This document shows positions 33,005 through 44,987 of a DNA stretch of 64,000 nucleotides, piece after piece. Below the pieces are notes generated by a model. The model was given only the letters and a program-made list of their open reading frames with translations. It made no database searches and was not told the DNA's origin. Source of the DNA: Pyrrhoderma lamaoense (taxonomy: Eukaryota > Basidiomycota > Agaricomycetes > Hymenochaetales > Hymenochaetaceae); contig NBAZ01000004.1 of the NCBI GenBank assembly GCA_002794735.1, positions 186,001-250,000 on the forward strand, in the 5' to 3' direction. The translations under genes and the position numbers were made by a program. Every line of letters begins with the position of its first letter. Positions within the stretch are counted from its first letter, which is position 1.

Positions 33005-33248
33005 GACAATAATGTTATCTACAAAACCTCCTCGGCAGACGAAAAATGCAAGATCGTCCCGTGGGTAAAAGAAGTGAATTGCCACTAAAATTGCTTAGAA
33101 TTTTCTAATACAGTATATAAAAATACAATAAATTATAGATAGAATAGAATACTTCAAACAACTACGCTCAGTAAAATTGAAACAAACAGTCCGTTACATT
33201 TAGGCATTTACCAGTAGCAAATACAGATCCTAGCATATAATAAAGTGA

Positions 33249-36200
33249 TCAGACGGAAATGCTGGCAGCTAATTTGTCAATTAGCTCCTGCAAACGCCCT
33301 GCTTCGTACTCTGCGAGGGTGACATTTTTCTCGATCGACAAGGCTTCTGTAAGAGCTGGGAAAGTAGTAGCTCCGTAACCTATAAATTATTGAGTTAAGT
33401 AGAGATCCAACAGTAAGATTATGGTTTCAAATACCTAGCCATTTCCCAGGGCTACTCCGAGATGTCTGTACCATTCTCGATCCTTGATACCACCTTCGGA
33501 AATGAACCCGCGCTCGAAGGAAGTGAGCATCTTGTTGATACGACGGACACGTTTCAAAGCTCGATGACTTCACGGACCGGGAACTGTTGAGCCATAGCTT
33601 CTCGTTCCGAGTCTGGAGGGGGAGGTATGTGGCCATGTCTGCGAGCTTGTCTGTGGGCATGTCTCTTTTCATGTGGCTCCAAACCTGGACTCGCAAGACT
33701 AAACCAGTCGTGTAGCATATTATCGACGTCCCAGTCATCAACACGACGTGATGGATAAACAGGTGGAAATCCGAGCATTCCTCGGATAGTATTGCGTACG
33801 TGTAGCCAGAAACCTTTGTCTCTATGTCCGCCCTTCCAGCCGTCCCGGGTTTGGCGCATACCTCTAAGAAGTTCGAGGAGACGAGCTTCTGCTGCCTTCT
33901 TTTCTGAGTCAAGGGCATAGCTTGCTTGTTGAAGGTTCGTGATTGACTTCCTTAGTGATGAGAATTTTGTGGCTTCTGTTTCAGTATAAGCCACGTTTTC
34001 AACACTAATCCAAAATTAGTCATGAACGTCTTAATATAAACAGAAACTACACATACATATCGAGGTAATCATCAAGTTCCAAAGCATACTGAGTGGTGTT
34101 CAGAGGGACTACGACGGCGTCAGCAACACGAAGAGCCAGAAGACCCAAGCTCTTGGCGATAGTAACCTACAAAAATATTAGATGAGCTTCCGACATAGAC
34201 ACTCACACTTCACTCACATGTCTGTGGAAGCCCGGATCGGCGTAAAGTTCCTGCCACCTTTGGGAGTCATAAATTGAGTGGTAATGATATGGCGCATCGT
34301 AGGGGTCCCCTCGAACCCTTGATCAGTGCTAGCAATCTTCAGATACCCGGTCAATACTCGATGAGCTAAAGATTAAACACACAACTTACACCAATGCGCT
34401 GTAAAAAGACTGTATAGTCGCTACCAGAGCCTAGAGGATGCACACCAGTTCTGGATGATGCTACAACCTTTTGGCCAACTTGATGTTCTACTTCGAAATC
34501 GGGACTGAATGCACCATCAAATGGACCAAGATCGAGCCTGGCATCCCACAGCGATTTTCCTTCCTCCGTTGGGTGTGCAAGATCCTGAGCAGTCTTGATG
34601 ATGATATTCGCTAAAGAAGGCGACGCCGAAACCGTATAACGTGATCCCACGGATGAAACATCAGTATTCAGGTATGCAACGACATTTTCCCTTATCCAGT
34701 CTTCGAAGTCTTCTCCCCATTCCGTACTTCCAACCAAACCATACTCCTCAGCATCCCAGCTAGCAAAGAGAATTGTTCTCATCGGACGCCAACCGGAACG
34801 GAGCAACCCACCGAAGCTACGGATAATTTCATGAAGGGAAGCTGTCCCAGAAATTGGATCTGCTCCACCCATGACCCAGGCATCTCGATGATTGCCAACA
34901 ACAACTACTTCATCTTTGATATGACCTGGTATAACAGCCATAGTGTTCCAAATAGGTGTGACCTTCTCATCTACGTGGTTTACCAGCCTAATCTTACGAG
35001 AACTCGCCTTCCCTGACAGCAAACGATTCTCTGAGCTATCTCCGATTTCTTCGAGTAATCTTTTTGCATTGTTCCAGGAAATTGGTAGACTCGGAATAGA
35101 AGGCTTGTTTAGAGCTTCACTACGGGTCACGTTCTCATATGCAGGATAACCAGGCTAAAAATATCATTCCCATCTCTTAATAAATAGATTTTTTAAATAA
35201 GAAATTGGGCTTACCGTAGTCGGATCACCAGGATACATAGAGATAAATTGTACTGAACCACGCTGCACGGAGTTAGGATTACGTGCGGGTCCTTCAGGAT
35301 AAGTTGCAAATCCATTCTCAGCAGTAACAGCACCATCATCACGTAGGTCAGAATAAATCAAAACACCTACTGCGCCGCGCTCTTGGGCACCCTTTACTTT
35401 AAGTCCACGGAAGATCCCCCCGTAACGAACAATTACAACCTTCCCAGTCAAGTTTGCGCCAGCTGCTTCAAGAGTATCATAATCTTCCTTGCGGCCGTAG
35501 TTTGCATATACTAACTGTCCCTCAACGTCACCATCCATACTTAAGCCATGGAAAGTCGGAATAAAATCACGATATTTTGCAGCTAAAACATCTCCCGGAG
35601 CACCATCTTCAACAAGATCCGCTGACCAAACAGGAGAGTTATCCTCTCCGAGGATTTCTACACTACGGTCAAGTGGCATATTCATCACCGGATAATATGT
35701 ATCAATCCACGCTTGAGGAGTCAAGAGAAATGGTATGTCTTTAATCGCTCTTTGAGATTGAGGACTTCCTGCGGAAAAGATGGGTTCCTGAGTAGGAACG
35801 GGGATACCAAACTGAGTTTGGAATAACTCGAGGATAGAACGGGCATCATCCAGATCTTCATCTGACCCAGCGATATGAGGACGTGAAGAGTATTTACGCG
35901 AAGCGCCTATTGCACTCTTTGTAGAAGGTATACTCCTATGATTGAGATTAATAGGAAGAAACAAAGCTAATTTCATTTTACTGATAAACTCACACAAACA
36001 ATTCTTCGGCTGCAGTAGAGTCAAGTATAGTATCCAAGAATCCCAATCGTCTCCCTTGGTTAACGGATTCAACGCCCATGCGCATACGTTCACCATTGGG
36101 AACCTTCCTGTGCTTGTCCACCCTTATTAGATTAATCGAACCGATAGTTAAAAGAACAACAGCGGTCAATAAGAGCCATCGTGTTTTACGCGATAAGCTA

Positions 36201-36334
36201 CGTGATTGCCGTCCGAGAGAATTGTTATTATTTAGATTAGAACGAACGTGAGTATCAAGTAAAGGGAGCTCGTCTTCAAGGTCGGCCTCAAGCCTGATCT
36301 TTTCAGACTCTATGGTATCGAGTACGACTACCAT
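33249..36334 (-). CDS. Type II membrane M28 peptidase, glutamate-carboxypeptidase-II type
   Basis: A cytosolic Arg/Ser-rich N-terminus ends in the anchor WLLLTAVVLLTIGSI. Next: a PA domain (GKVVIVRYGGIFRGLKVKGA, ERGAVGVLIYSD), then the M28 core: VVVGNHRDAWVMGGADPISG (His, Asp), ILFASWDAEEYGLVGSTEW (catalytic and metal Glu), AYLNTDVSSVGSR (Asp), SGSDYTVFLQRIGVS and YHYHSIYDSQRW (His). All zinc ligands are present. A TFR-like dimerisation domain follows: ARLLELLRGMRQ, INKMLTSFERGFISEGGIKD, EWYRHLGVA...GKWLGYG and FPALTEALSIEKN. Relatives include NAALADase and yeast Vps70. The frame breaks near 33557 (REVIEL to KRVRR) and 33450 (HLGVA to GKWLGYG); one added base each restores it. Confidence 0.92.
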
Positions 36335-36743
36335 AGCTGTCTAGTCGTAGTCGTGGTTATGGAGAGAGAAGTTAGCTGCGGCGAGAGCCTGGCCCGAGAC
36401 AGACTGGGCTAAAGTATTTTGAACCGGCGCAGCGGCATCGGGCGCCATGATAAGATAACACTTATCAGTATATGGCAGACCGAGCGTCGATCGTCTACAT
36501 TTGGCAAAAAGTAGGTTTTGATTTCTATAGCTCTCTATTGGCTTGGAATCAGTATTTAAACCAGAGACTGCTAATTGATATCCATGTATACTCTCTTCCT
36601 GATGGTGCAGTGCAGCACTATCAGCGGTGTGTCATGCGCGAACCATACCAACCTTGCTTTTGGATGATTACCGCACCCCCTATCTCTTGCCTTAAGCCTA
36701 ACCATTACTAGCTTATAACACGTTGCTAAAGGTGCCCTCAACA
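36335..36743. promoter_or_regulatory. Divergent promoter, M28 peptidase / Gfo oxidoreductase
   Basis: 409 bp between two start codons on opposite strands. No recognised element; an 81-codon frame crosses it and is rejected. Confidence 0.4.
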
Positions 36744-38394
36744 ATGGATGCAACGTCAAATGGATCCAGTGAAAAAGGAAATCTAGTTGGTCCAGTAAGA
36801 CTTGTCATTATTGGTTGCGGGCAACGAGGAAAGGTATTTACTGGGCCTTTTAATCCTTATCCAACGTCACTGATGATCATCAGAATTACTCTGAATACGC
36901 TATTCGTGCTCCGCAGGAATGTAAGATCGTAGCTATAGCTGAACCTCGTCCAAAGGCTCGCGAAGTCATGGCAAGCGCACATAACGTTGACGCTAACTTA
37001 GTATTCAATTCATGGGAAGAATTACACACGGCATCTACCCAAAATATCAAAGCTACGGGCAGCCGCCTTGCAGATGCTATTGTCGTTGCCGTACATGACA
37101 GGATGCATTGTGATGTTGTCCTTGCATTTGCTGATCAGGGATATGATATTCTCTGCGAAAAGCCCATGGCCACCAGCGTCGAAGACTGTCTTCGGATCGC
37201 GGACGCTGTGGAGAAAGCCGGGATCATTTTCGGCATTGGACATGGTATGCCCAAGTTTCATTACTGAAAATTAAAATTACATCATGTCTATCAATTGATA
37301 AAAATAACATTAGTTCTACGTTACTCGCCATATAGTAAGGCTATGGCAGAAATAATACATTCAGGTTCTCTTGGAAAACTTATTAATGTTCAACATCTTG
37401 AACCTGTGGGATATTATCATTTTGCTCATTCTTACGTTCGTGGGCTTGGGCGAATGAAGAGACTGCGACATTTGCTTTAATGGCCAAGAGTTGCCAGTAT
37501 GTTTGATTTTTAGAGTAAAATCATACTCAACTTTCGGAATTAATAACAAAAATGACCTATAGTGATATCGATATAATCTGTGGAATGCTGTACCCTGCCG
37601 TTCCCGTCCGCGTATCTTCGTTTGGTTCCCTTCAGCACTTTAAAAAATCAGAGAAACCTGCTGCTGCTGGATCTGCGACTCGATGCCTCGATTGCTCGGG
37701 AGAAGCAGAGTGCCCATACAGTGCGAAAAGTAGTACGTACGCAGATTCTTACAAGTGTCACTTCAATCCCATAAAACTTGTTGTAAACACTTTAAGTATA
37801 TCTTGATCAAATCAAAGCTGGCAATAATGGGTGGCCAATGAGTACCATAGTCGATGGTATTCCAGATATCGAAAACGTCACACACGCACTCGAAACAACT
37901 TCCTATGGGAAATGTGTTTACGAGTGTAACAATAACGTTGTCGACAACCAAGTCGTAAATATCGAGTTCTCTTCAGGAGCAACAGCGTCTTTTACTATGG
38001 TGGCTTTTACCACGCTTATTTGCGAACGCCAAACTCGCTTACATTTTACGCATGGAGAGATTATCGGAGACATGACAGAGTTTACAGTGACTGATTTCCG
38101 AGCGCGTCCAACATCAATAAACACAGCCCCAACATCAACTCGTGTGAAACGACTCCTGGAAAATCGGTATATCGCCCTCCACTGGAAGGAGGTGGACATG
38201 GTGGCGGTGACTTAGGATTAATTGGTGCATTTGTCCGTGCCGTTCGTAAACATGACCAACAAGAACTAGGCGTGTCAGTCAACGACATTTTACGCAGCCA
38301 TCTGACAGTGTTCGCTGCAGAGAAAGCAAGATTGGAAAATCGAGTTGTGCATGTCGAAGAATTCATCAGAGATGCAAAAGCACGCATCCTGTAA
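36744..38394 (+). CDS. Gfo/Idh/MocA-family NAD(P) oxidoreductase
   Basis: Starts [20 protein letters not shown]; the Rossmann motif IIGCGQRGK (GxGxxG-like) is cut by intron 1. Then [36 protein letters not shown] and [20 protein letters not shown], whose EKP Lys is the family's catalytic residue. The C-terminal domain has [60 protein letters not shown], a Cys-rich patch ([15 protein letters not shown]) and a Gly-rich end [20 protein letters not shown]. Substrate is probably a sugar or cyclitol; unknown. Frame breaks at about 37446 (VRG to WANEE) and 38176 (NRYIA to PLEGGG) each need one extra base, so the true C-terminus is at 38394, not 38215. Confidence 0.9.
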
Positions 38395-38574
38395 TTTTTG
38401 TATGGGCTTTCACGAATGAGTCATTGGTTTCATAAAAGGAAATAGGGATTATATTTGTACAATTATGACAGTAAAGTGAGATAAGAAATGTAATATCATG
38501 GTACATAACAGCAATGAACCAGTAATGAAGAGAAATTGTAAGGATATCCGAGAAGCCATGACATGAAAAAAAGC

Positions 38575-41119
38575 TTATTTTCCACCACTGATAAGTCGAT
38601 ATATGAGTGAAATAGCACCCAAATGTATTGTAAGTCTTGGAGTTAATCCAATCGCAACTAATACGCACAACAATGCCGCAAACCATCTCCGTAATCTCGA
38701 TCTGCTTTCCCCTACTCGAGGAGGCAAACTCGGCAATAGGAAAGACTTCATGAATTTCAATTTTGACTCCGTATAAGGAGGATATCGATTCTTCAGCAGT
38801 GATTCAGTTCTAGGAGATAACCATATCAGCCTGATGTCAACTTCATGGAGGACAAGAACTCACATTTTGGGTGCGTCCATCGTGGAACGGAAGTGACTAA
38901 AGGTTTCAAATCCCCATTTACCAGTGTATTGACCATCTGCTCAATTTGCATGAGCATCAAGAATGATAATCTACAAGGAGTAAAACATACATCCGCTCTC
39001 GCCAATACCGCCAAAGGAAGTCCTGGGACTGTAATTGCAAGTGGTCATTAAGCTTGGTTCGCTCAGACGATATATAAAAAGGGCAGACACCCACCTGCTA
39101 GATGTAGTGTCGTTTCGTTTATTGATATAGCACCACTTCGTGTACTTTCAGTGACTACAGATATAAAAAGGGTCACGAGTGAGACTATGATGAAAGGAAT
39201 ATTCTATTTACCTTTCTTCTTGATCGCAGCGTTAGATGAAAAAAGGTATAGTGCAAGGGGGTGATCGCTGTTGAGGATTAACAATGGATTAGACATCTAC
39301 TTTCTAGAACTTCCGAGCCAGGAAAGACTGACTTTGCGTTTACATAAGCGATGGCTTCGTCAATGTTTCTTACTGGCACAATTGGGATAATGGGACCAAA
39401 GATCTCCTGACTCATCAACGGATCCTCAGTTGAGACGTCTCGCAGTACCGTCGGTGCGATAAATTTTTGGGATGCATCTGTTTCACCTCCAATAACCAAT
39501 TCACCCTTTGAATTATCAAGTAGATTCTTTATTCTTTCGAAGTGTCCGTTAGTCGCGATTCGCGAGTAGGAAGCTGACTTCAGAGCTCCTTCAGGGTAAA
39601 AGGATTTGATTCTATATTTCATAGTTTTGTGAGTAGAATGTCAGACAAAAAGGCTAAAAAGCCTACACTTCGGAAAATGCATCAAAGAGCCGATCCTGAG
39701 CTTCAGCTGGGACCAGGATATAATCAGGAGCAACACAAGTCTATTTGTATCATTATAATAAGAAAACAAGGTAAGTGGCTCATTGACAAGAGTAGTGTAC
39801 TCTTACCTGTCCAGCATTACAGAAACGCCCCCAAGCTATCCGTTTAGCAGCGATATGTAGATCATAGTCAGGATCAATAATCACGGGGCTTTTTCCTAGT
39901 AAAAATTCATGATGAGATTGCACGATTACTCTGTAAGAGTAGTTACACACCACCAAGCTAAGAAGGGAAATAGTAATGTGTAAGAGACATACATTGCAGG
40001 GTAGTGACAATGACTCACCTCCAACGTAAGTGGTGTTAAGTGCTTAGCTGCAGCTGCTGCAATAATTCGGGCTACTCTAGAGCTACCTGGATGGCATATG
40101 ATGATTAAAAACCAGATTATCATCTCATATATATTATCAACCTTACCTGTGTACAAAACTGTATTTCCAACCCAGTCAGCAAAAGTAAAAAATAAAATTG
40201 ATTCTTTTGAACTCACTGTGATCCCATTTATATTCGAGGAGCTATCGTAGACTTAGTTTACCAAAGTCAAACATTGTGCGTTACTTTGACTACTTACCTT
40301 GGTGGTCTCTGGTACAGCACCACTGACAACCCTATACAAGGAGTGATCGAGATATTTTGGGATCAACTCAGCGAGAAGGGAAGCAGATGCAGTTGTCAAC
40401 TCGGAAGTCTTAAGTACGACTGCATTACCGGCAGCTATAGCGGCAGCCTATTTGTTAAAGTAATAAGAACTTTTTTAAAACTAATGTGTTTGTTGAGAAT
40501 GCATACCATAGGAGTCATGGTAAGAAACACGGGATAATTGAAAGCACTATTACGGAAGCAAGTCAGAATAAGATCGCCCGGGTAGTACAAGACCCCCCAA
40601 TCATATCTCACCCAATAATCAACACAACGCCTTTTGGTTCCTTACGAATTTTGGGCTTCATAAGGAAGAAATTTACATTGAATGGTACTCCCTCATCCTT
40701 TGCCCATTTTTCAACATTGTTGTAAACGTCTGTTATTTCGGCCATAGTAGGAGCCGTTTCGTTCCTTTTTAATGTCGCGTGTCAGGAACATGGCTGAATC
40801 AAAACACGGTTAATGCATTTCACATACACAAGAGCTTCCTGCTCGGGTCTCCCTAAATCTTGCCTCAAGGCTTCATGAAACCTTGGAAGATTATCTTTGA
40901 TCATATATACAAGCTGCGAAAGTTGCTGTTTTCTGAATTCTATAGACCTGGTTTTCCCTTTGAGAAATTCAGCCGTGAGGGTTGAATAAACCTTGTTGAA
41001 TGATGACATAATTTAAAGTCCAATCCTTAATACCAATAGGGTGCATCATGTATGCTTTGATCGCAAAAACTCACCTCTTGAATCTCTTCCAAGGTATTAT
41101 ACTTCAATTCAGCTGGCAT
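38575..41119 (-). CDS. Class-3 aldehyde dehydrogenase with C-terminal membrane anchor
   Basis: Many short exons starting [39 protein letters not shown]3 blocks: [67 protein letters not shown] (a 7-nt exon lies inside), [12 protein letters not shown] then TCVAPDYIL, with the nucleophile Cys after the [29 protein letters not shown] and [20 protein letters not shown]. The last exon ends with [20 protein letters not shown]...ISLIYRLIS, a hydrophobic tail as in yeast Hfd1 and human FALDH, which oxidise fatty aldehydes at the ER or mitochondrial surface. One break near 39014 ([10 protein letters not shown] reads LPLAVLARA); one added T restores it. Confidence 0.9.
39951..39957 (-). other. 7-nt microexon in aldehyde dehydrogenase
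   Basis: CTTGGTG sits between an acceptor CTTCTTAG and a donor GTGTGT. Including it joins LTLE to GKSPVIIDP as LTLELGGKSP, the family consensus. Without it two residues and the frame are lost. Confidence 0.75.
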
Positions 41120-42369
41120 AGTTGACGTCACGTCGGAGTGGAGGGGGAGATGCGGGTTTTGGGTATGGAGATACCGGTGACCATGTTTTATTTACAGAAG
41201 TTGGCTTTGTGGGAAATTGAGCGGGAGAAATAAGGTCTTCTAAACTAGAGAAGAAGCAGCTTCTGGTTGGCTTATGAAATGTTCCAAGTCACTCGTACGG
41301 TCTTTTGTCCACCCTGTTATTTGTGAGAATTTATATACCAATTTTCAAAGCCTTGCATTACATAGCAACGTCAATATTGACGATATGCGCATGGCTAAAA
41401 ATGTTTCAGGGTTCACAGGAGGCACACAGCTTGCAACTCGGCTAGTAGCGGTAATAATATGTACCCCTCGCTTTCCCAGTTGGAGGAATATACAAATCAG
41501 GCAATCCTCAAAACATACGTCTGAAAGTACTCTGCTTATTGCCTTAAAAAGATAAGCCGAATCTTTCAGGGTCGCTAGACTTTTGTTTTTTTATAGCTTT
41601 TAGGCACATAATGCACAATTGGCTCAATTTCTGACCTGTAACTACATTCTGCCTCCATTAACTCTGATTTTTTCTACGCGAGTATCACGTGATAGGTGAA
41701 AGGAACGAGTTAAGTTTGAAGTGTTTACGATAATCATATGCTCTACCACGATTTTCTAATAAGCCAAGGACAATAACGGCATTCATTCATCAATTGCATG
41801 TAAAGATGAACATCTGAAAAGAAGGCGCTGCCTCATTGGGAGAACGCTCATATATTGTAATAATACTAGATATATTAATAATACGCGCAATGTCATTGCT
41901 ATCATGACATCCATCAACTATGTAAGGACAACTCGGAAGATAGGTGTCCATGTGATTCGTTCCTGTTTAATTTTTCGACTTCTTGCATAGAGATAGAAAG
42001 AGAATAAGCAGTATTTGGTATATGTTTGGAGTAATTAGGACGTTCAATATCCCTTTTTGAGTCCTTTTGTATGCGAAAATAAGCGCATCTGATCAAACAA
42101 ATTCCATCGATAACAAGTTTACATCACGATGGAGATTCAAACTGCCTGCAAGTGCATTCCTGACAAGAAATGCATTTGGATGTCAAAGTAAAAACATCTC
42201 ACGAAGCTTGTTTTTTCAATTCAAGTTGACTTGAAATTCAATTCAGAACATGCGTTAAAAACAAATTCCCCGAACTTTTAAAATGGAACCATAACCGCGA
42301 TCGTTGAATAATTCAATATATAATTGTATTCTACAAGAAATTCCCTCAAATACAGCTATAAAAATAAAA
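41120..42369. other. Long AT-rich intergenic region
   Basis: 1.25 kb between two minus-strand genes. Two frames of about 93 and 60 codons have no homology and poor codon use. No tRNA, snRNA or mobile-element signal seen. It must hold the aldehyde-dehydrogenase promoter. Confidence 0.4.
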
Positions 42370-44477
42370 CTATAGATGTGCTTTAATTTTGTATGTCTTC
42401 AGTAGTTCTGCTTCCTTTCTCTTCCTGTCGTCCATTTGCTTTTTAATCAAGGGCGCTCTCTTGAGTTCGCGTTGCCCGATTTGCTGTATATGTACCTATA
42501 GTAATGATAAGTCTCATATGAAAAATAGATAACCCAGTTACGCGGAACATACTTCATCAGGACCCTGTAACAATTTGTATATTAGTTCATAAAGTCTATG
42601 GTGATTATAATTAGTACTTACATCGGCTAATCGCAATGTTCGAAGACCTGCCCAAGCAGCGGCTAGCTCTTGATCTTGGCTTACACCTTCCGCACCAAAT
42701 GCTTGTATTGCTCGGTCTACAACTTGGAGAGCCATACTCGGGACAACGAACTTGTGAACAAGTTCAGCTACAACAAATCAAAATAATGAAGAGGCCACCG
42801 ATACATACTTTAGCGATGCCAATTTCCTTCAATGCTCCCTTCGCCTTGGCTTTGTCGATCTATTAAGTGAGTTAGAGCCGGTTGCAATGGCGCGAATAGA
42901 ATGCATACTTGTAAAGCTGCACTCAGAACCAGAAGCCGAGCGCCTTCAATTTCTGCTCTCGATTTTGCGATATCTGAGACAACAGTACCTGATTTTTGAT
43001 AACCTTGCATTAGATGTATACGGTATGATACAAGTTAAGTTTACGAACCATGTTCGTACAGGTATTTTCCAAATGTTTTCCTTGATGGATCTGTTACTCG
43101 GTGAATAAGCGTATCCAAAGCCTTTTGGGCAACCCGATAGACCGCATGCAATGATGGATCCTCCCCGGACTAAATTAAATGAGTATAAAGGTATAGGAAT
43201 ATGTAAAGAATTAGTCTAACCCCAGTCTTCCTTGAATGATCTAATAGAAGAAAGGAAGACTTTAGTAAGTTATATGATTACATAGAAACGTCATCATGAT
43301 GATTGCACACCTCAAAGCCACGTCCCCAACCAAGAACAAGATTGGACACGGGGACGCGGACATTCTCGTATATTACTTCGCAATGACCTTCTGGTGCGTC
43401 ATCATAACCAAATACAGACATTGGACGAACAACGGTAACACCTGGTGCATCAGCTGGGACAATGACGATACTCTGTTGAGCGTGTACATTGCTATTTGTA
43501 GGGTCGCTCTTGCCCATTACCAGATGAACCTTGCATCTGGGGTCGCCAGCACCACTGATATACCTAGAGTCCCATTAAGTCCCAGACTTTCTTCAGCTAG
43601 CTGTGCAGTAGTGGATATTACCATTTATGGCCATTAATCACAATATCGTTCCCTTCACGTCTGATAGACGTGCGAATATTCGTCGCGTCAGATGATGATA
43701 CTTCACGATGTCAGTAAGGTTTTATCATACTCTACTATTCACGAATACGACCACCTACCAAAGCGTTCAGTCATCGAGAAGGCAGAACGGATTTCCCCGT
43801 TTAATAAGGGAATGAGCCATTTCTTCTGTTGCTCAGGAGAAGCATAACGCGCAAGGACCTCTGGATAGCATTCAATACAGGTCTAAGGTATGCCATATGA
43901 GATTCATAACGTACCCATGTTTCCTGTATCTGGAGCAGCACAATTCGTTGCCTGTTGAGCAACATGTCCACCACGACCAAGAACTTCGGCCATAACAGCG
44001 TACTAGATTCATATTAATATCAGTTAACCTCCTAATGATAAACTGATATTATTTTTATACTTCAAGATTGGTCAACGGTACTCCATGTTCAGGATAATGA
44101 GCCTTGCTCAAGAAAAGATTCCATAAACCAAGCTTCTTTGCCTTGACCTTCAAGTCTTCAATAACCGGAATGACGGTCTTCCATCGTCTGTCAAACTCGG
44201 TTGGGAGCTGAGCATGGGCGACTTTAGACGCCGGAAGACATTCATCCTATAAGTCCTACTTGTTAAATCTATGGTACTGGATTAGAGAGGCGTGAAGTAG
44301 TTACATTTACAAATGATATGAGCTTGGCGAGTATTTCCTTCGCAAAAGGCGAGAACTTATCTTCAACCTAAGTAACAGCAATAATCAAAAAAGGAACTAC
44401 ATCTTTACTCGAAACAGTCTTCTCACCAAGGCCCAACTGGAAGGAGAAGTAATTTCTTCGATGGGGTGAGACGGCAT
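42370..44477 (-). CDS. Acyl-CoA dehydrogenase
   Basis: About ten exons starting [20 protein letters not shown]. Conserved ACAD segments: [135 protein letters not shown] and, in the C-terminal domain, [29 protein letters not shown] and [17 protein letters not shown] and substrate regions are complete, so an active flavoenzyme of the ACAD10/11-like fungal group is likely (mitochondrial or peroxisomal beta-oxidation). No clear presequence. One break near 43133-43135 (MRSIG to [11 protein letters not shown]): GGG would read through as GGGG. Confidence 0.92.
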
Positions 44478-44987
44478 AGTGGTGAATGGAGATGTTGTTT
44501 GCACTTCAGCATAAAGCTTCTAGTTGTAGCTCTCATGACCCCGCATTTCCGGGTACCTTTAGTACCGAACTCCGGCTAGTTGTCATTGAAATAATGAGGT
44601 GGGACAACTCTTGCACACGTGTTACTGTGAACATGGTAAATGCTTAGCCATAAAGGAGTATCAGTATGTATAGCTAATGGCCTCCAGTCCGGGATATTGC
44701 GTGTGTAGTATGTATGTATTAGAATTAATTAGACTATTCCATTTGGATACAAGGGACGGATCTATGGGAGAGAGAGTAACATATACAAAATACACAAAGC
44801 AGTTCATACATAAATCAAGCACACATACTCTTAAATTAGGTTGTTAACAATGCGCAGGAGAAATGAGAGTATACAATAATGTCCTGGGAACGTCTATGGA
44901 TGCGAGAGCATTGCAATTTAATAATCAAGATACGGAGGAGAGAAAACAAGAGGAAATTTTGGCTTAGAGCCTTAATACTTATTATTA
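44478..44987. other. Intergenic region
   Basis: 510 bp between the acyl-CoA dehydrogenase start and the end of the second regulator. No feature seen except a tandem ATT tract (about 44979-44992) next to the regulator's stop codon. Confidence 0.4.

Noticed and set aside
41274..41555. 93-codon frame in the ALDH upstream region
   Set aside because: No homology, and it is isolated in AT-rich intergenic sequence.
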